From NCBI RefSeq assembly GCF_041080655.1, contig NZ_CP163525.1:1178001-1242000 (forward strand): DNA of 64,000 bases, written 5' to 3'. Shown in pieces: positions 52,886-62,237 of this stretch. The stretch is from Streptomyces sp. CG4 (lineage in GTDB: Bacteria; Actinomycetota; Actinomycetes; Streptomycetales; Streptomycetaceae). The position numbers and the translations under genes were made by a program. A model generated the notes under the pieces. That model was given only the letters and a program-made list of their open reading frames with translations, did no database searches and had not been told where the DNA came from. Positions within the stretch are counted from its first letter, which is position 1; the number at the start of each line of letters is the position of its first letter.

Positions 52886-53575
52886 ATGCTTGCGTCCGAC
52901 CTGTCCACGCTCTCGGAGCTGGCCGAACTTGCCGAAGAAGACGAGCGGCGCAGGAAACGCGCCCCATGGGGCGTGATGGCGCTTCTCCTGCTGACCGGCC
53001 TGGCGCTCTTGCGCAATGGTTCGGGGGAGTTCGACGTCGGTCCGCCGCAGCCCGCCTCGGCGGCGGCTCCGGACATCCGTACCGGCATGGGCACCTTCAG
53101 CGCGCCCGCGAAGCCGCTCGACTTCTCCACCGTCGACCGGATCCGGATCCCCGCGATCCGGGTCAACGCCCCGGTCATGCCCGTCGGTCTGAACGCGGAC
53201 GGCTGGGTCGGCGCGCCACCGGCGGACAACGCCAACCTGGCCGGCTGGTTCACCGGTGCGGTCTCCCCCGGCGAGAAGGGCACCGCCGTCGTCGTGGGGC
53301 ACGTCGACAACCAGCGGGGTCCCGCCGTGTTCTACGGACTCGGGGCGCTGAAGAAGGGAAACCGGATCGAGGTCCTGCGCAAGGACGGAAGAACCGCGGT
53401 GTTCGAGACCTACGGCGTCGAGGTCTTCTCGAAGAACCGGTTCCCGGGTGAGCGCGTCTACGGCTCGAAGGGAACTCCGGAACTCCGGGTCATCACCTGC
53501 GGCGGCGGATTCTCCAAGCGGAACGGATACGACGGAAATGTCGTCGTCTTCGCCCGCCTGGTCGCGGTGAGCTGA
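52886..53575 (+). CDS. Class F sortase
   Basis: This 229-residue membrane transpeptidase has an N-terminal helix near WGVMALLLLTGLALL. The catalytic histidine lies in VVVGHVDNQRG, the cysteine in RVITCGGGF and the arginine probably in VVVFARL. It cuts and anchors surface proteins to peptidoglycan. The divergent gene encodes its likely substrate. ATG at 52886 follows GAGAGG. Confidence 0.92.
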   Translation: MLASDLSTLSELAELAEEDERRRKRAPWGVMALLLLTGLALLRNGSGEFDVGPPQPASAAAPDIRTGMGTFSAPAKPLDFSTVDRIRIPAIRVNAPVMPVGLNADGWVGAPPADNANLAGWFTGAVSPGEKGTAVVVGHVDNQRGPAVFYGLGALKKGNRIEVLRKDGRTAVFETYGVEVFSKNRFPGERVYGSKGTPELRVITCGGGFSKRNGYDGNVVVFARLVAVS

Positions 53576-53611
53576 GCCACCGCGGCCGGGTGGGAAAAGC
53601 CCGGAGAACCG

Positions 53612-54445
53612 TCACACGCGGCGGGGCGGAACCGTCAGGTGATATCCGGAGTCGAGGAGATAGGGCAGCCATTCACGGATCGCGTGCACGGTCTCCGAGC
53701 GATCGCCGCCCGCGTCGTGGGAGAGCACCACGACCCCGGGGGCGGCGCCGCTCTCCACCCGGTCGATGATGGTGTCGGTGCCGGGCTCCATCCAGTCGGT
53801 GGTGTCGACCGTCCACGCCATCGGCTCCATGCCCATCTCGGCTCCCAGCTGGAACGCGGCCCGGTTCCAGGCGCCGTAGGGCGCGCGGAACCACTGCGGG
53901 GGCTCGCCGTAGGTGTGCTCGATGATGTCGCTCGTGCGCTTCATCTCGGAGTGGATCTGCTTGCGGTTGAGGGTCGTCAGCAGCGGATGCGTCCAGGTGT
54001 GGTTGCCGACCACATGGCCTTCGTCGGCCATCCGGGCCACGAGTTCCGGGTAGTCGGCCACGCACTCGCCGCACACGAAGAACATCGCCCGCACGTCGTA
54101 CTTGTCGAGGGCGTCCAGGATGTGCGGGGTGTAGTCCGGGTTGGGCCCGTCGTCGAAGGTCAGCATCATGCGCCGGCCGCGCCCGGAGATCTGGAGGATG
54201 GGTTCCCTGCGGACCTTCAGTTTCCGCGGCTCGGTGTGCGGCGGCCCGTCACCGGTGAGCGGCTGGAGCCGGAAGGCGGAGGGCTTGAGCGCCTGACGGG
54301 CCTGTGGGCCGGAGACCGGAGGAGCAGCCCGGGTGGTCTCCGTGGCACCGCCCGCCAGAACGCCTCTCGCGGTCCCCGCGGCGCCCAGGGTGGCGGCGCC
54401 GGCGAGGAGCATCCGGCGCCGGGTGAAGAAATGATCCTTCTGCAT
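53612..54445 (-). CDS. Tat-exported polysaccharide deacetylase
   Basis: This 277-residue NodB-type deacetylase has a Tat signal (TRRRMLLAGAATLGAAG) and the catalytic motifs MLTFDDGPNPD, GNHTWTHPLL and WFRAPYGAWN with the metal-binding Asp and His residues. It probably deacetylates peptidoglycan or another N-acetylated glycan. It is the last gene on this strand before a gap of 292 bases containing only GC-rich hairpins upstream of the lysX end. Confidence 0.93.
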   Translation of the reverse strand: MQKDHFFTRRRMLLAGAATLGAAGTARGVLAGGATETTRAAPPVSGPQARQALKPSAFRLQPLTGDGPPHTEPRKLKVRREPILQISGRGRRMMLTFDDGPNPDYTPHILDALDKYDVRAMFFVCGECVADYPELVARMADEGHVVGNHTWTHPLLTTLNRKQIHSEMKRTSDIIEHTYGEPPQWFRAPYGAWNRAAFQLGAEMGMEPMAWTVDTTDWMEPGTDTIIDRVESGAAPGVVVLSHDAGGDRSETVHAIREWLPYLLDSGYHLTVPPRRV

Positions 54446-54737
54446 GACTCATCAGTCGCCCCACCGAACTCCGGCGCACCGCAGCGACACTGATGCGGCT
54501 GCGGGAATACACCCGGACGGCCGAGTGCGGGGGCGGTGGGGTCCGCCAGGCGGGGTGGTGCCGTCGCGGGGTGGTGCCGGGGTTCACGCGGGCCGGGAGA
54601 GCGGGGCGCTGCCCCGGGGGCTACCGGCTACCCCGGGGGGCTGAACTCGTCGCGGCCGCTCGGTGCCGGGCCGGGTGTGTCGCCGTTCGTCCGCCCGGCG
54701 GCCGGGATCGTCGTGGTCGCCCGGCAGCGGACGGGTC

Positions 54738-57700
54738 TCAGCGGCGGCGCACCAGCGGGAACGGGAGGGTCTCGCGGATCGTCAGGCCGGTGAGGAACAT
54801 CACCAGGCGGTCGACGCCGAGGCCGAGGCCGCCGGTCGGGGGCATCGCGTACTCCAGGGCCTCCAGGAAGTCCTCGTCCAGCTCCATGGCCTCCGGGTCG
54901 CCGCCCGCGGCCCGCAGGGACTGCTCGGTGAGCCGCCGCCGTTGCTCCACGGGGTCGGTCAACTCGGAGTAGGCGGTGCCGAGTTCGGTGCCGAAGGCGA
55001 CGAGGTCCCAGCGCTCGGCGAGCCGCGGGTCGGTGCGGTGCTGCCGGGTCAGCGGCGCGACGGAGGTCGGGAAGTCCTTGTAGAAGGTGGGGAGTTGGGT
55101 GCGTTCCTCGATGATCCGCTCATACATCTCCAGGACGACGTCCCCGGGCCCGTCGTCGGCGGTGTACGGCACCCCGGCCCGGTCGCAGAGCCGGTGCAGA
55201 CGCAGCAGTTCGGTGCCGGGGCCGATCTCCTCCCCCAGCGCCTCGGAGAGCGCGCCGTGGACGGTCTTAACCGGCCAGGGCCCGGAGATGTCGTACTCCC
55301 GCCCGTCCTTGCGGGCCACCGGGGAGCCGAGGGCGGCGGTCGCCGCGGCCTGGATCAGCTCGCGGGTGAGGTCGAGCATGACGTCGTAGTCGGCGTACGC
55401 CTGGTAGGCCTCCAGCATCGTGAACTCGGGGTTGTGCTTGTAGGAGACGCCCTCGTTGCGGAAGGTGCGGCCCAGTTCGAAGACCTTCTCCAGGCCGCCG
55501 ACGCACAGCCGCTTCAGATACAGCTCGGGGGCGATGCGCAGATACATGTCGAGGTCGTAGGCGTTGATGTGAGTGGTGAAGGGGCGGGCGTTCGCGCCAC
55601 CGTGGATCTGCTGCAGCATCGGGGTCTCGACCTCCACGAAGCCGCGGTCCAGCAGCCCTTGGCGCAGCGCCTGTACGGCGGCGGAGCGGGCCCGGATCAC
55701 GGTGCGGGCGGCGGGGCTGGTGGCGAGGTCGAGATAGCGGCGGCGGACCCGCACCTCGGGGTCGGTGAGGCCGCGGTGTTTGTCGGGCAGCGGGCGCAGG
55801 CATTTCCCGGTGAGCTGCCAGGAGGTGACGAAGACAGTGGGTTCGCCCCGGTCGCTCAGGCCGGTGCGACCGGTGGCGGTGATGTGGTCGCCGATGTCGC
55901 AGCCGGCGGTGAAGCGGTCGAGGGCGGCACCGGAATCGCTGCGGGTGAGGGCGATCTGGTGGTCGCCGGACCAGTCGCGCAGCACGGCGAAGACGATCCC
56001 GCCGAAGTCGCGGACCAGCATGAGCCGTCCGGCCACGGTGACGTCCGCGTCGGGGGGCACGTCGGCGAGGGCGTGGGTGGGTGCGGGGACGCCGACCGGG
56101 TAGGGGTCGGTGCCGGTGGCGCGGAGTCCGTCCAGCTTGTGGTGCCGGACGCGGACCTGTTCGGGCAGGCCCGCGTCCGGGGCTGCGGGCCCGGCCCGGT
56201 CCCCTCCGTCGAGGCCGAGCTCCGTCAGGGGCGGCAGCCCGTGGGCGGTGGCGGGCCGCTGCCCGGTCTTCGGGTGCCCCTTTCCCCAGAGTTTGCGCAA
56301 CGACGGGACGGAGACGAAGCCTTCGGCGATGCCGGAGGCCAGGCCGATGCGGGCGAGGGAGGCGGTCTCGCCGTAGCAGATGAACCGCGGGTACCACTCC
56401 GGGTGGTATTTGGCGTTGGAGCGGTACAGGGCCTCCAGTTGCCACCAGCGGGAGAAGAAAAGCAGCAGACGGCGCCAGAGCCTGAGGACGGGTCCGGCGC
56501 CGATCCGGGCGCCCTCCTCGAAGACCGACCGGAAGACCGCGAAGTTCAGTGAGATGCGGCGGACGCGCAGCTTGGGAGCGGCGGCGCACAGGTCGGCGAC
56601 CATGAACTCCATGACCCCGTTGGGTGCGGCGCGGTCACGGCGCATCAGGTCCAGGGAGACGCCGTCGCGACCCCAGGGCACGAAGGAGAGCAGGGCGAGG
56701 AGCCGACCGTCCTCGCCGAGGGCCTCCACGAGCAGGCAGTCGCCGTCGGCGGGGTCGCCGAGCCGGTCCAGGGCCATGGAGAAGCCGCGCTCGGTCTCGG
56801 TGTCGCGCCAGGCGTCCGCCTTGTCGACGATCTCCTCCATCTCGTGTTCGGTGAGGGTGGCGTGGCGGCGGATGCGGCAGGTGGCGCCGGTGCGCCGGAC
56901 GCGGTGCACGGCCTGCCGGATCACCCGCATGTCGCGGCCGTCCAGGTCGAAGGCGGCCACGTGCACGATCGCCTCGTCGCCGAGCTGGAGGGCGCCGAGT
57001 CCGGCGCGGGCGTAGGCGCGGGCGCCGTCCTCGGAGGCGCCCATCACGGCGGGCACCCAGGCGTAGCGGCGGGCGTGGTCCAGCCAGGCGGCGATGGCGT
57101 GCGGCCAGGCCTCGGGGTCGCCGACGGGGTCGCCGCTGGCGAGGCAGACGCCGGCCTCGACACGGTAGGTGACGGCGGCCTTGCCGCTGGGCGAGAAGAC
57201 GACGGCCTTGTCGCGCCGGGTGGCGAAGTAGCCGAGGGAGTCCCGTGCGCCGTAGGCCGAGAGGAGGAGGCGGATGCGGGCCTCCTCGTCGCCGTGCAGG
57301 GCGGCTTCCAGGCGCTGGGAACGGAACAGCGTGGCGGCCGCGTTGAGCAGGGCGAGGGCGCCGAGCAGGCCGAGCACGAAGGTGACCTTGCGGGGCGGGC
57401 GGCCGGAGAAGGTGCCGGGCGGGAACAGTCCGCCGAGGACCCGGTCGGCCGCCCAGACCAGATGCTCGTTCGCCGGCAGCGTGCCCGGGAAGAGCAGCAC
57501 CAGGCCCCAGCCGAGCAGGATGGCCACGGCGAGCCCGGCCAGCAGGACGCCGATGGCCCGCCACAGGGCGCCGCGGCGGGAGGCGGCGTAGAACTCCCTG
57601 CGGGCCAGGACGAGCAGGAGCAGCAGCAGGCCGCACAGGACGAAGGACGGCACCGACTGGGCGTACTGGCCCAGGATCAGGCCGAGCGCGTCGGTGAGGA

Positions 57701-58016
57701 CGAGCAGGCCGAGATAGACGACGACCAGCCACCAGGCGACCTTCTTGCGGGCCGCGATGGCGCCGGCCAGCAGGAACAGGAAGACGGCGTAGGCCAGGTT
57801 GGCGCTGATGGGTATCAGCAGCTGGTCGAGGATGTGGGCGACCGGGCGGAGCACGCCGCGCAGCGGCTCGATGAGCGCGAGCAGGGCGCACAGCAGGCCG
57901 AGGGCGGCGAAGAGCACCGCGAAGGCCTCGGGCACCCAGCCGAGCCGCCCGATCGCGGGCGGGCCGGCCGGGGCCCCGAGGTCGCTGCGGGCGACGGGCT
58001 CCGCGCTGGCGGTCAT
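54738..58016 (-). CDS. lysX: Bifunctional lysylphosphatidylglycerol synthetase/lysyl-tRNA synthetase LysX
   Basis: This 1092-residue protein joins an MprF-like N-terminal half to a lysyl-tRNA synthetase. The N-terminal half has about 7-8 helices to residue 260, then a DUF2156-type transferase with the GNAT-like fold to about residue 600. The C-terminal half has an OB fold near residues 690-760 and class II motifs RNEGVSYKHNPEFTM and GLGLGVDRLVMFL. It makes Lys-tRNA and transfers lysine to phosphatidylglycerol, lowering surface negative charge. ATG at 58016 is chosen. The frame upstream stays open through a ~45-bp repeat, so an N-terminal extension is possible. Confidence 0.93.
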   Translation of the reverse strand: MTASAEPVARSDLGAPAGPPAIGRLGWVPEAFAVLFAALGLLCALLALIEPLRGVLRPVAHILDQLLIPISANLAYAVFLFLLAGAIAARKKVAWWLVVVYLGLLVLTDALGLILGQYAQSVPSFVLCGLLLLLLVLARREFYAASRRGALWRAIGVLLAGLAVAILLGWGLVLLFPGTLPANEHLVWAADRVLGGLFPPGTFSGRPPRKVTFVLGLLGALALLNAAATLFRSQRLEAALHGDEEARIRLLLSAYGARDSLGYFATRRDKAVVFSPSGKAAVTYRVEAGVCLASGDPVGDPEAWPHAIAAWLDHARRYAWVPAVMGASEDGARAYARAGLGALQLGDEAIVHVAAFDLDGRDMRVIRQAVHRVRRTGATCRIRRHATLTEHEMEEIVDKADAWRDTETERGFSMALDRLGDPADGDCLLVEALGEDGRLLALLSFVPWGRDGVSLDLMRRDRAAPNGVMEFMVADLCAAAPKLRVRRISLNFAVFRSVFEEGARIGAGPVLRLWRRLLLFFSRWWQLEALYRSNAKYHPEWYPRFICYGETASLARIGLASGIAEGFVSVPSLRKLWGKGHPKTGQRPATAHGLPPLTELGLDGGDRAGPAAPDAGLPEQVRVRHHKLDGLRATGTDPYPVGVPAPTHALADVPPDADVTVAGRLMLVRDFGGIVFAVLRDWSGDHQIALTRSDSGAALDRFTAGCDIGDHITATGRTGLSDRGEPTVFVTSWQLTGKCLRPLPDKHRGLTDPEVRVRRRYLDLATSPAARTVIRARSAAVQALRQGLLDRGFVEVETPMLQQIHGGANARPFTTHINAYDLDMYLRIAPELYLKRLCVGGLEKVFELGRTFRNEGVSYKHNPEFTMLEAYQAYADYDVMLDLTRELIQAAATAALGSPVARKDGREYDISGPWPVKTVHGALSEALGEEIGPGTELLRLHRLCDRAGVPYTADDGPGDVVLEMYERIIEERTQLPTFYKDFPTSVAPLTRQHRTDPRLAERWDLVAFGTELGTAYSELTDPVEQRRRLTEQSLRAAGGDPEAMELDEDFLEALEYAMPPTGGLGLGVDRLVMFLTGLTIRETLPFPLVRRR

Positions 58017-58049
58017 GATGTCGACTCTAGGAAGGGGTCGCGCGCCTCG

Positions 58050-58316
58050 CCCGTCGAGAGGGCGCCAGAGCTCTTGCCGGACGGTGCGTTGCCGGCCCGT
58101 GGAGACGGCGCCCGAGCCCATGCCGAACGGCATGTGGCCGGCCCGTCGAGCCGGCACGGGAGCCGTGCCGAAGGCAGCGCGGCTGGTCCGTCGAGACCGC
58201 GCCCTGCCCGTGCCGAACGAGGCGCGGCCCGCCCGTCGAGCCGGGGCCCGGGGCCCTACGACACGAGGCGCGGCCCGTCCCCGGGGCCACAGCGCCCACA
58301 CCCGTACCGCACGGCC
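58050..58316. repeat. Six degenerate ~45-base tandem repeats between lysX and the stress protein
   Basis: The anchor (C/T)CCGT recurs at 58050, 58096, 58142, 58187, 58232 and 58274, with intervals of 46, 46, 45, 45 and 42 bases. A second anchor TGCCGAA recurs within units. The period is close to 15 codons, so a repeat peptide is read in several frames, for example RASFGTG then RAAFGTA on the minus strand. Function unknown. Confidence 0.75.
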
Positions 58317-58426
58317 GACGACCCGCTCCGGAGGTGGCACCCGGCACCGGTGCCGTACAGCCGACGCCCGGCCGTGTCTCCCGGTGTGGGACAGCCCCTC
58401 GTCTCCGCGGGAACGGTCGATTCCGA

Positions 58427-58432
58427 TAGCCT
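58427..58432 (+). promoter_or_regulatory. -10 of a leaderless transcript (universal stress protein)
   Basis: TAGCCT lies six bases before GTG at 58439, and no ribosome-binding site is present. Confidence 0.5.
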
Positions 58433-58438
58433 CTCGTC

Positions 58439-58918
58439 GTGACGGATCAGCACGAGCAGCACTCGCCCTCGCATTCGGGGTTCGAGCGCGGTACGGACGG
58501 GCCGAAGGTCATCGTGGTCGGGGTGGACGGCTCCGACTCCTCGCTGCGGGCGGCCGCGTACGCGGGCGGGCTCGCCCGGCGGCAGCACGCGCTGCTGGCC
58601 GTGGTGTACGTGCAGCCGGTGCTGGCGGCCGGAGCGGCTCTCGGGGCGCCGGTGGCGGAGACGACCGACGAGATCGCCGAGGACCTGGTCACGTACATCC
58701 GGGAGGCGGCCGAGCGGGTCAAGGGGATATTCGAGGTGCGCTGGGAGTTCCACACCTTCCGCGGCGACCCCTACAACGGCCTGGTGAAAGCGGCCGACGA
58801 CCTCAAGGCGGACGCGGTGGTCGTGGGCGCCTCGGAGCAGGCGGGGCACCGGATCATCGGCTCGGTGGCGGTTCGGCTGGTGAAGGCGGGACGCTGGCCG
58901 GTGACGGTAGTTCCGTAG
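58439..58918 (+). CDS. Universal stress protein (UspA family)
   Basis: This 159-residue single-domain Usp has the N-terminal strand VIVVGVDGSDSSLRA and the ATP-binding stretch VVVGASEQAGHRIIGSVAVRL with a G-x2-G-x9-G(S/T)-like pattern. A His-rich leader of about 20 residues precedes the fold. It probably responds to energy or oxygen limitation. Confidence 0.92.
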   Translation: MTDQHEQHSPSHSGFERGTDGPKVIVVGVDGSDSSLRAAAYAGGLARRQHALLAVVYVQPVLAAGAALGAPVAETTDEIAEDLVTYIREAAERVKGIFEVRWEFHTFRGDPYNGLVKAADDLKADAVVVGASEQAGHRIIGSVAVRLVKAGRWPVTVVP

Positions 58919-59425
58919 CCTCCCGAGGCTCCCGTAGAGGCGGGGGCGGGGCGCGGGCAGCAGAACGCCGGCGAGGGCTGTAGACGGTCCTGTGAGGCTC
59001 GCCGGCACGCCCCACAGGGCGATCAGGGCGGCCGTGGTGGCCTTGCCGGCGATCGGCCAGGCGGACAAGGTGCGGGGGACCCGGTCGTGCGGGCGCAGCC
59101 CACTCGTACAACCGTTGGTTGTGGCTCTGCCCTGCGTGTCGACGTGATCGGGGCGGCACGGCCCTCGACGTGGTGACGGTCTTAGACGCGCGCACGGTCG
59201 TCGGTGCATCCCGCTCACCGGCTCGACGCCGGCGTACCCGCGCTCCCTGGTCTGAGGCGCCGCATACACGCACCCGGGGCTCGTCTCAGCGCCGGGCAGT
59301 CGGTCCGGGCCCGCGGCCCGGATCTGGACGCCGGCCTGGGCCGTGCGTGGCGTCTTCCCTGCGCGCCGCCCCTGAGACATCATGATCCGCCGTCAGGCGT
59401 TGCCGTCGGGGAAGAGGTGAGGCGT
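58919..59425. other. 507-base region without a recognisable gene
   Basis: On the minus strand around 58960-59080 a hydrophobic stretch (TTAALIALWGVPASLTGPST) can be read, but it has no start codon with a ribosome-binding site and no family I recognise. It may be a relic. The rest holds GC-rich sequence and the promoter of the amino-acid permease. Confidence 0.5.
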
Positions 59426-60850
59426 ATGGCCAAGCTCCGCGCGGGTGAGGGGATTCTCCGCCGCAAACCCATCGAGCACATCGAGGAGACCGAGGTCGGC
59501 GAGGGCACCCGGCTGGACCGGTCCCTGGGCCTGTGGCAGCTCACCGCCATCGGCGTGGGCGGCATCATCGGCGCCGGCATCTTCACGCTGGCCGGCACTG
59601 TGGCCAACGGCACGGCCGGACCCGCGGTGCTGGTGTCGTTCCTGGTCGCCGGTGTGGCGAGCGCCTGTGCGGCACTGTCGTACGCCGAGTTCGCCGGGCT
59701 GATCCCGAAGGCGGGATCGGCGTACACCTACGGCTACGCGGTGCTCGGAGAGTTCGCGGGCTGGTTCATCGGCTGGGACCTGCTGCTGGAGTACACCGCG
59801 ATCGTGGCGGTGGTGGCCATCGGCATCTCGGGGTACTTCAGTTTCCTGGTCGAGGAGACGGGCGCGCATCTGCCGCACTGGATGCTGGGCGCTCCGGGCA
59901 CCGGGGACGGACACCGGGTCGATCTGTTCGCGGCGATCCTGTGCCTGCTGATCGCCTGGCTGCTGAACCTGGGCATCCGCAGCGCGGCCCGCTTCGAGAC
60001 CCTGGTGGTGGCGCTGAAGGTGCTGGTGGTGCTGCTGGTGATCGGGGTCGGTGTGTTCCACATCGACACGGCGAACTACCACCCGTTCTTCCCGTACGGC
60101 GTCGGCGGCGCCTTCACCGGGGCGGCCACCGTGTTCTTCGCGGTGTTCGGCTACGACGCCATGTCGACGGCGGCCGAGGAGTCCAAGGACGCCCAGCGGC
60201 ACATGCCGAAGGCGATCATCTACTCGCTGGTGGTCTCGATGGTGCTGTACGTGGCGGCCTGCCTGGTGCTGACGGGCATGCAGAACTACCGGCACATCGA
60301 CCCCAAGAGCGGATTCTCCACCGCCTTCAAGTCGGTGGGCCTGGACCGGCTCGCGGACGTGATCGCGGTGGGCGCGATCATCGGCATCCTCACGGTGATG
60401 TTCACGTTCATGCTCGGCGTGACCCGTGTCTGGTTCTCCATGTCCCGTGACGGGCTGCTGCCCCGCTGGTTCGCGAAGACGCACCCGACACGCCACGTGC
60501 CGACCCGCGTGACCTGGATCGTCGGGGCGGCGTCGGCCGCCATCGCCGGGTTCGTCCCGATCGGCTCGGCGGCCGAACTGACCAACATCGGCATCCTGCT
60601 GGCGTTCGTGGTGGTGTGCGCTGCGGTGATCGTGCTGCGCTACCGGCGTCCGGAGCTGCCGCGCACCTTCCGTACGCCGTGGATGCCCGTCGTGCCGGCG
60701 CTGGGTGTCGTCTTCTCGATCTGGCTGATCACATTCCTCATGTGGGAGACCTGGGTCCGGTTCGCGGTGTGGTTCGTGATCGGCTGCGTGGTCTACTTCG
60801 GCTACTCCTACAAGCGCTCGGCGCTGGCCGGGCGGCGGCCTGCGGAATAG
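59426..60850 (+). CDS. APC-superfamily amino acid permease
   Basis: This 474-residue protein has 12 membrane helices and the CAT/APC motif LTAIGVGGIIGAGIFTLAG. An acidic, basic N terminus precedes helix 1 and FFAVFGYDAMSTAAEESKD marks helix 6. It resembles cationic amino acid transporters of the CAT subfamily, which would suit a lysine supply next to lysX, but substrate is inferred. ATG at 59426 follows GAAGAGG. It ends 10 bases from the convergent capA stop. Confidence 0.93.
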   Translation: MAKLRAGEGILRRKPIEHIEETEVGEGTRLDRSLGLWQLTAIGVGGIIGAGIFTLAGTVANGTAGPAVLVSFLVAGVASACAALSYAEFAGLIPKAGSAYTYGYAVLGEFAGWFIGWDLLLEYTAIVAVVAIGISGYFSFLVEETGAHLPHWMLGAPGTGDGHRVDLFAAILCLLIAWLLNLGIRSAARFETLVVALKVLVVLLVIGVGVFHIDTANYHPFFPYGVGGAFTGAATVFFAVFGYDAMSTAAEESKDAQRHMPKAIIYSLVVSMVLYVAACLVLTGMQNYRHIDPKSGFSTAFKSVGLDRLADVIAVGAIIGILTVMFTFMLGVTRVWFSMSRDGLLPRWFAKTHPTRHVPTRVTWIVGAASAAIAGFVPIGSAAELTNIGILLAFVVVCAAVIVLRYRRPELPRTFRTPWMPVVPALGVVFSIWLITFLMWETWVRFAVWFVIGCVVYFGYSYKRSALAGRRPAE

Positions 60851-60860
60851 CACGGGGTGA

Positions 60861-62009
60861 TCACTCCCCCATGACCAGGCCGTCCTTGGCGGCGCCGCGG
60901 CTGAGCACCACGTCCCGGATGCGGTTGCGCACCCCGTCCAGGGCGGCGCCGTCGTCGATGGCCCGGTTGACGTCCACCACCCGGCCGGCGTCGAGGTCGT
61001 ACAGCTGCGGGATGAACTCGGCCTTGGTGACCCGCCAGCGGTCGCCCTGCCGGGCGGGCGGGGCGAAGGTGAAGCGGCCGATCGTCGACTCGTTGCCGCG
61101 CGCGTCCCGGACGCCCTGGGCGTTGTACATCGCGCCGGCGATCTGGTCGCCCATGCCGTAGATCACCCAGGTCCCGTTGACCTTCTCGTACGCCTGCGGG
61201 ACATGGGCGTGGGTGCCGAGGATCAGGTCGATGTCCGGGCGGCCGTCGGTGGTGGCGGCGGTGAGCCGCTGGGCGAGGCCGAGCTGCAGCTGGTCCGGGG
61301 CGTCCTGCCATTCGGTGCCCCACTGCACCGAGACCACGACCACATCGGCGCCGGCCCGCCGGGCGGCACGCGCGTCGGCGATCATGCGCCGCTCGTCGAT
61401 GAGGTTCACGGCCCAGGGCCGGCCGGAGGGCACCGCCGTGCTGTTGGTGCCGAAGGTGTACGCGAGGTGGGCGACCTTGGCGGGGCCGGCCTGCAGGATC
61501 GTGACCGAGTGGGCCTCGGCCTGGCTGCGGGCGGTGCCGGCGTGCCGCAGGCCGGCCCGGTCCATGGCGTCCAGGGTGCGGCGGATGCCCTCCGCCCCGT
61601 CGTCCAGGGAGTGGTTGGAGGCGGTGGAGCAGCCGTCGTAGCCGGTCGCGACGAGGCCCTGGGCGATCTGCGGCGGTGACTTGAAGGCGGGGTAGCCGGA
61701 GTACTCGCCGTCGGCTCCGTAGACGGTCTCCATGTGACAGAGCGCCAGATCCGCGCGGGCGACGACGGGTTGGACGCCGGAGAGCATGGGCCGGAAGTCG
61801 AAGCCGCCCTCGCCGGAGTCGTAGGCCGCCCGGTCGATGACGGAGGTGTGGGGCAGGACGTCACCGGAGGCGACGAGGGTGAAGCCGCGGGTGGGGGACC
61901 CGACCGGGGCCGCGTGCCCGGACTCCTTGCGCGCATGGTCCTGGCAGGCGGCCGCGGCCGCGAGGACGGCGGTGAGGACCAGGGCCACCTGTTGTCTTCG
62001 TCCGATCAT
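60861..62009 (-). CDS. CapA-family lipoprotein
   Basis: This 382-residue protein of the CapA/PGA-synthesis metallophosphatase-like family has a signal peptide with a lipobox-like AAAC (cysteine about residue 22). Family motifs are VASGDVLPHTSV, ALCHMETVYG, TASNHSLDDG, VVSVQWGTEW and GTHAHVPQAYE. The role in secreted polymer or lipid handling is uncertain. ATG at 62009 is used; GTG codons lie just before it. Confidence 0.88.
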   Translation of the reverse strand: MIGRRQQVALVLTAVLAAAAACQDHARKESGHAAPVGSPTRGFTLVASGDVLPHTSVIDRAAYDSGEGGFDFRPMLSGVQPVVARADLALCHMETVYGADGEYSGYPAFKSPPQIAQGLVATGYDGCSTASNHSLDDGAEGIRRTLDAMDRAGLRHAGTARSQAEAHSVTILQAGPAKVAHLAYTFGTNSTAVPSGRPWAVNLIDERRMIADARAARRAGADVVVVSVQWGTEWQDAPDQLQLGLAQRLTAATTDGRPDIDLILGTHAHVPQAYEKVNGTWVIYGMGDQIAGAMYNAQGVRDARGNESTIGRFTFAPPARQGDRWRVTKAEFIPQLYDLDAGRVVDVNRAIDDGAALDGVRNRIRDVVLSRGAAKDGLVMGE

Positions 62010-62025
62010 CACCACACCCCAGGAA

Positions 62026-62042
62026 TGTCGTATTTACCGACA
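62026..62042. promoter_or_regulatory. TGTCG-N7-CGACA dyad before capA
   Basis: A 17-base inverted repeat with AT-rich centre lies 17-33 bases upstream of the capA start, in the region where its promoter would be. Confidence 0.35.
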
Positions 62043-62237
62043 AGGCCATCACGGGCATATGAGTACGAAGCTGGCTCATCGGATAAACAGCCTGAGCGCT
62101 GTCCTTAGCCCATCCGGTGCCGTGCCGAAGCGTGCGCCCGGACGTCCGCCCGGCCGTTCGCCGACGCGATCGAGCGTCCCGCGCGGACCCGTGCGCGCGC
62201 TCTGTTCCCCGGCCGCGCCCTGTGCTGCCATACGGCC

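Noticed and set aside
58256..59383. A 375-codon minus-strand frame over the universal stress gene
   Set aside because: It is antisense to a clear Usp fold and contains no known domain beyond a short hydrophobic stretch.
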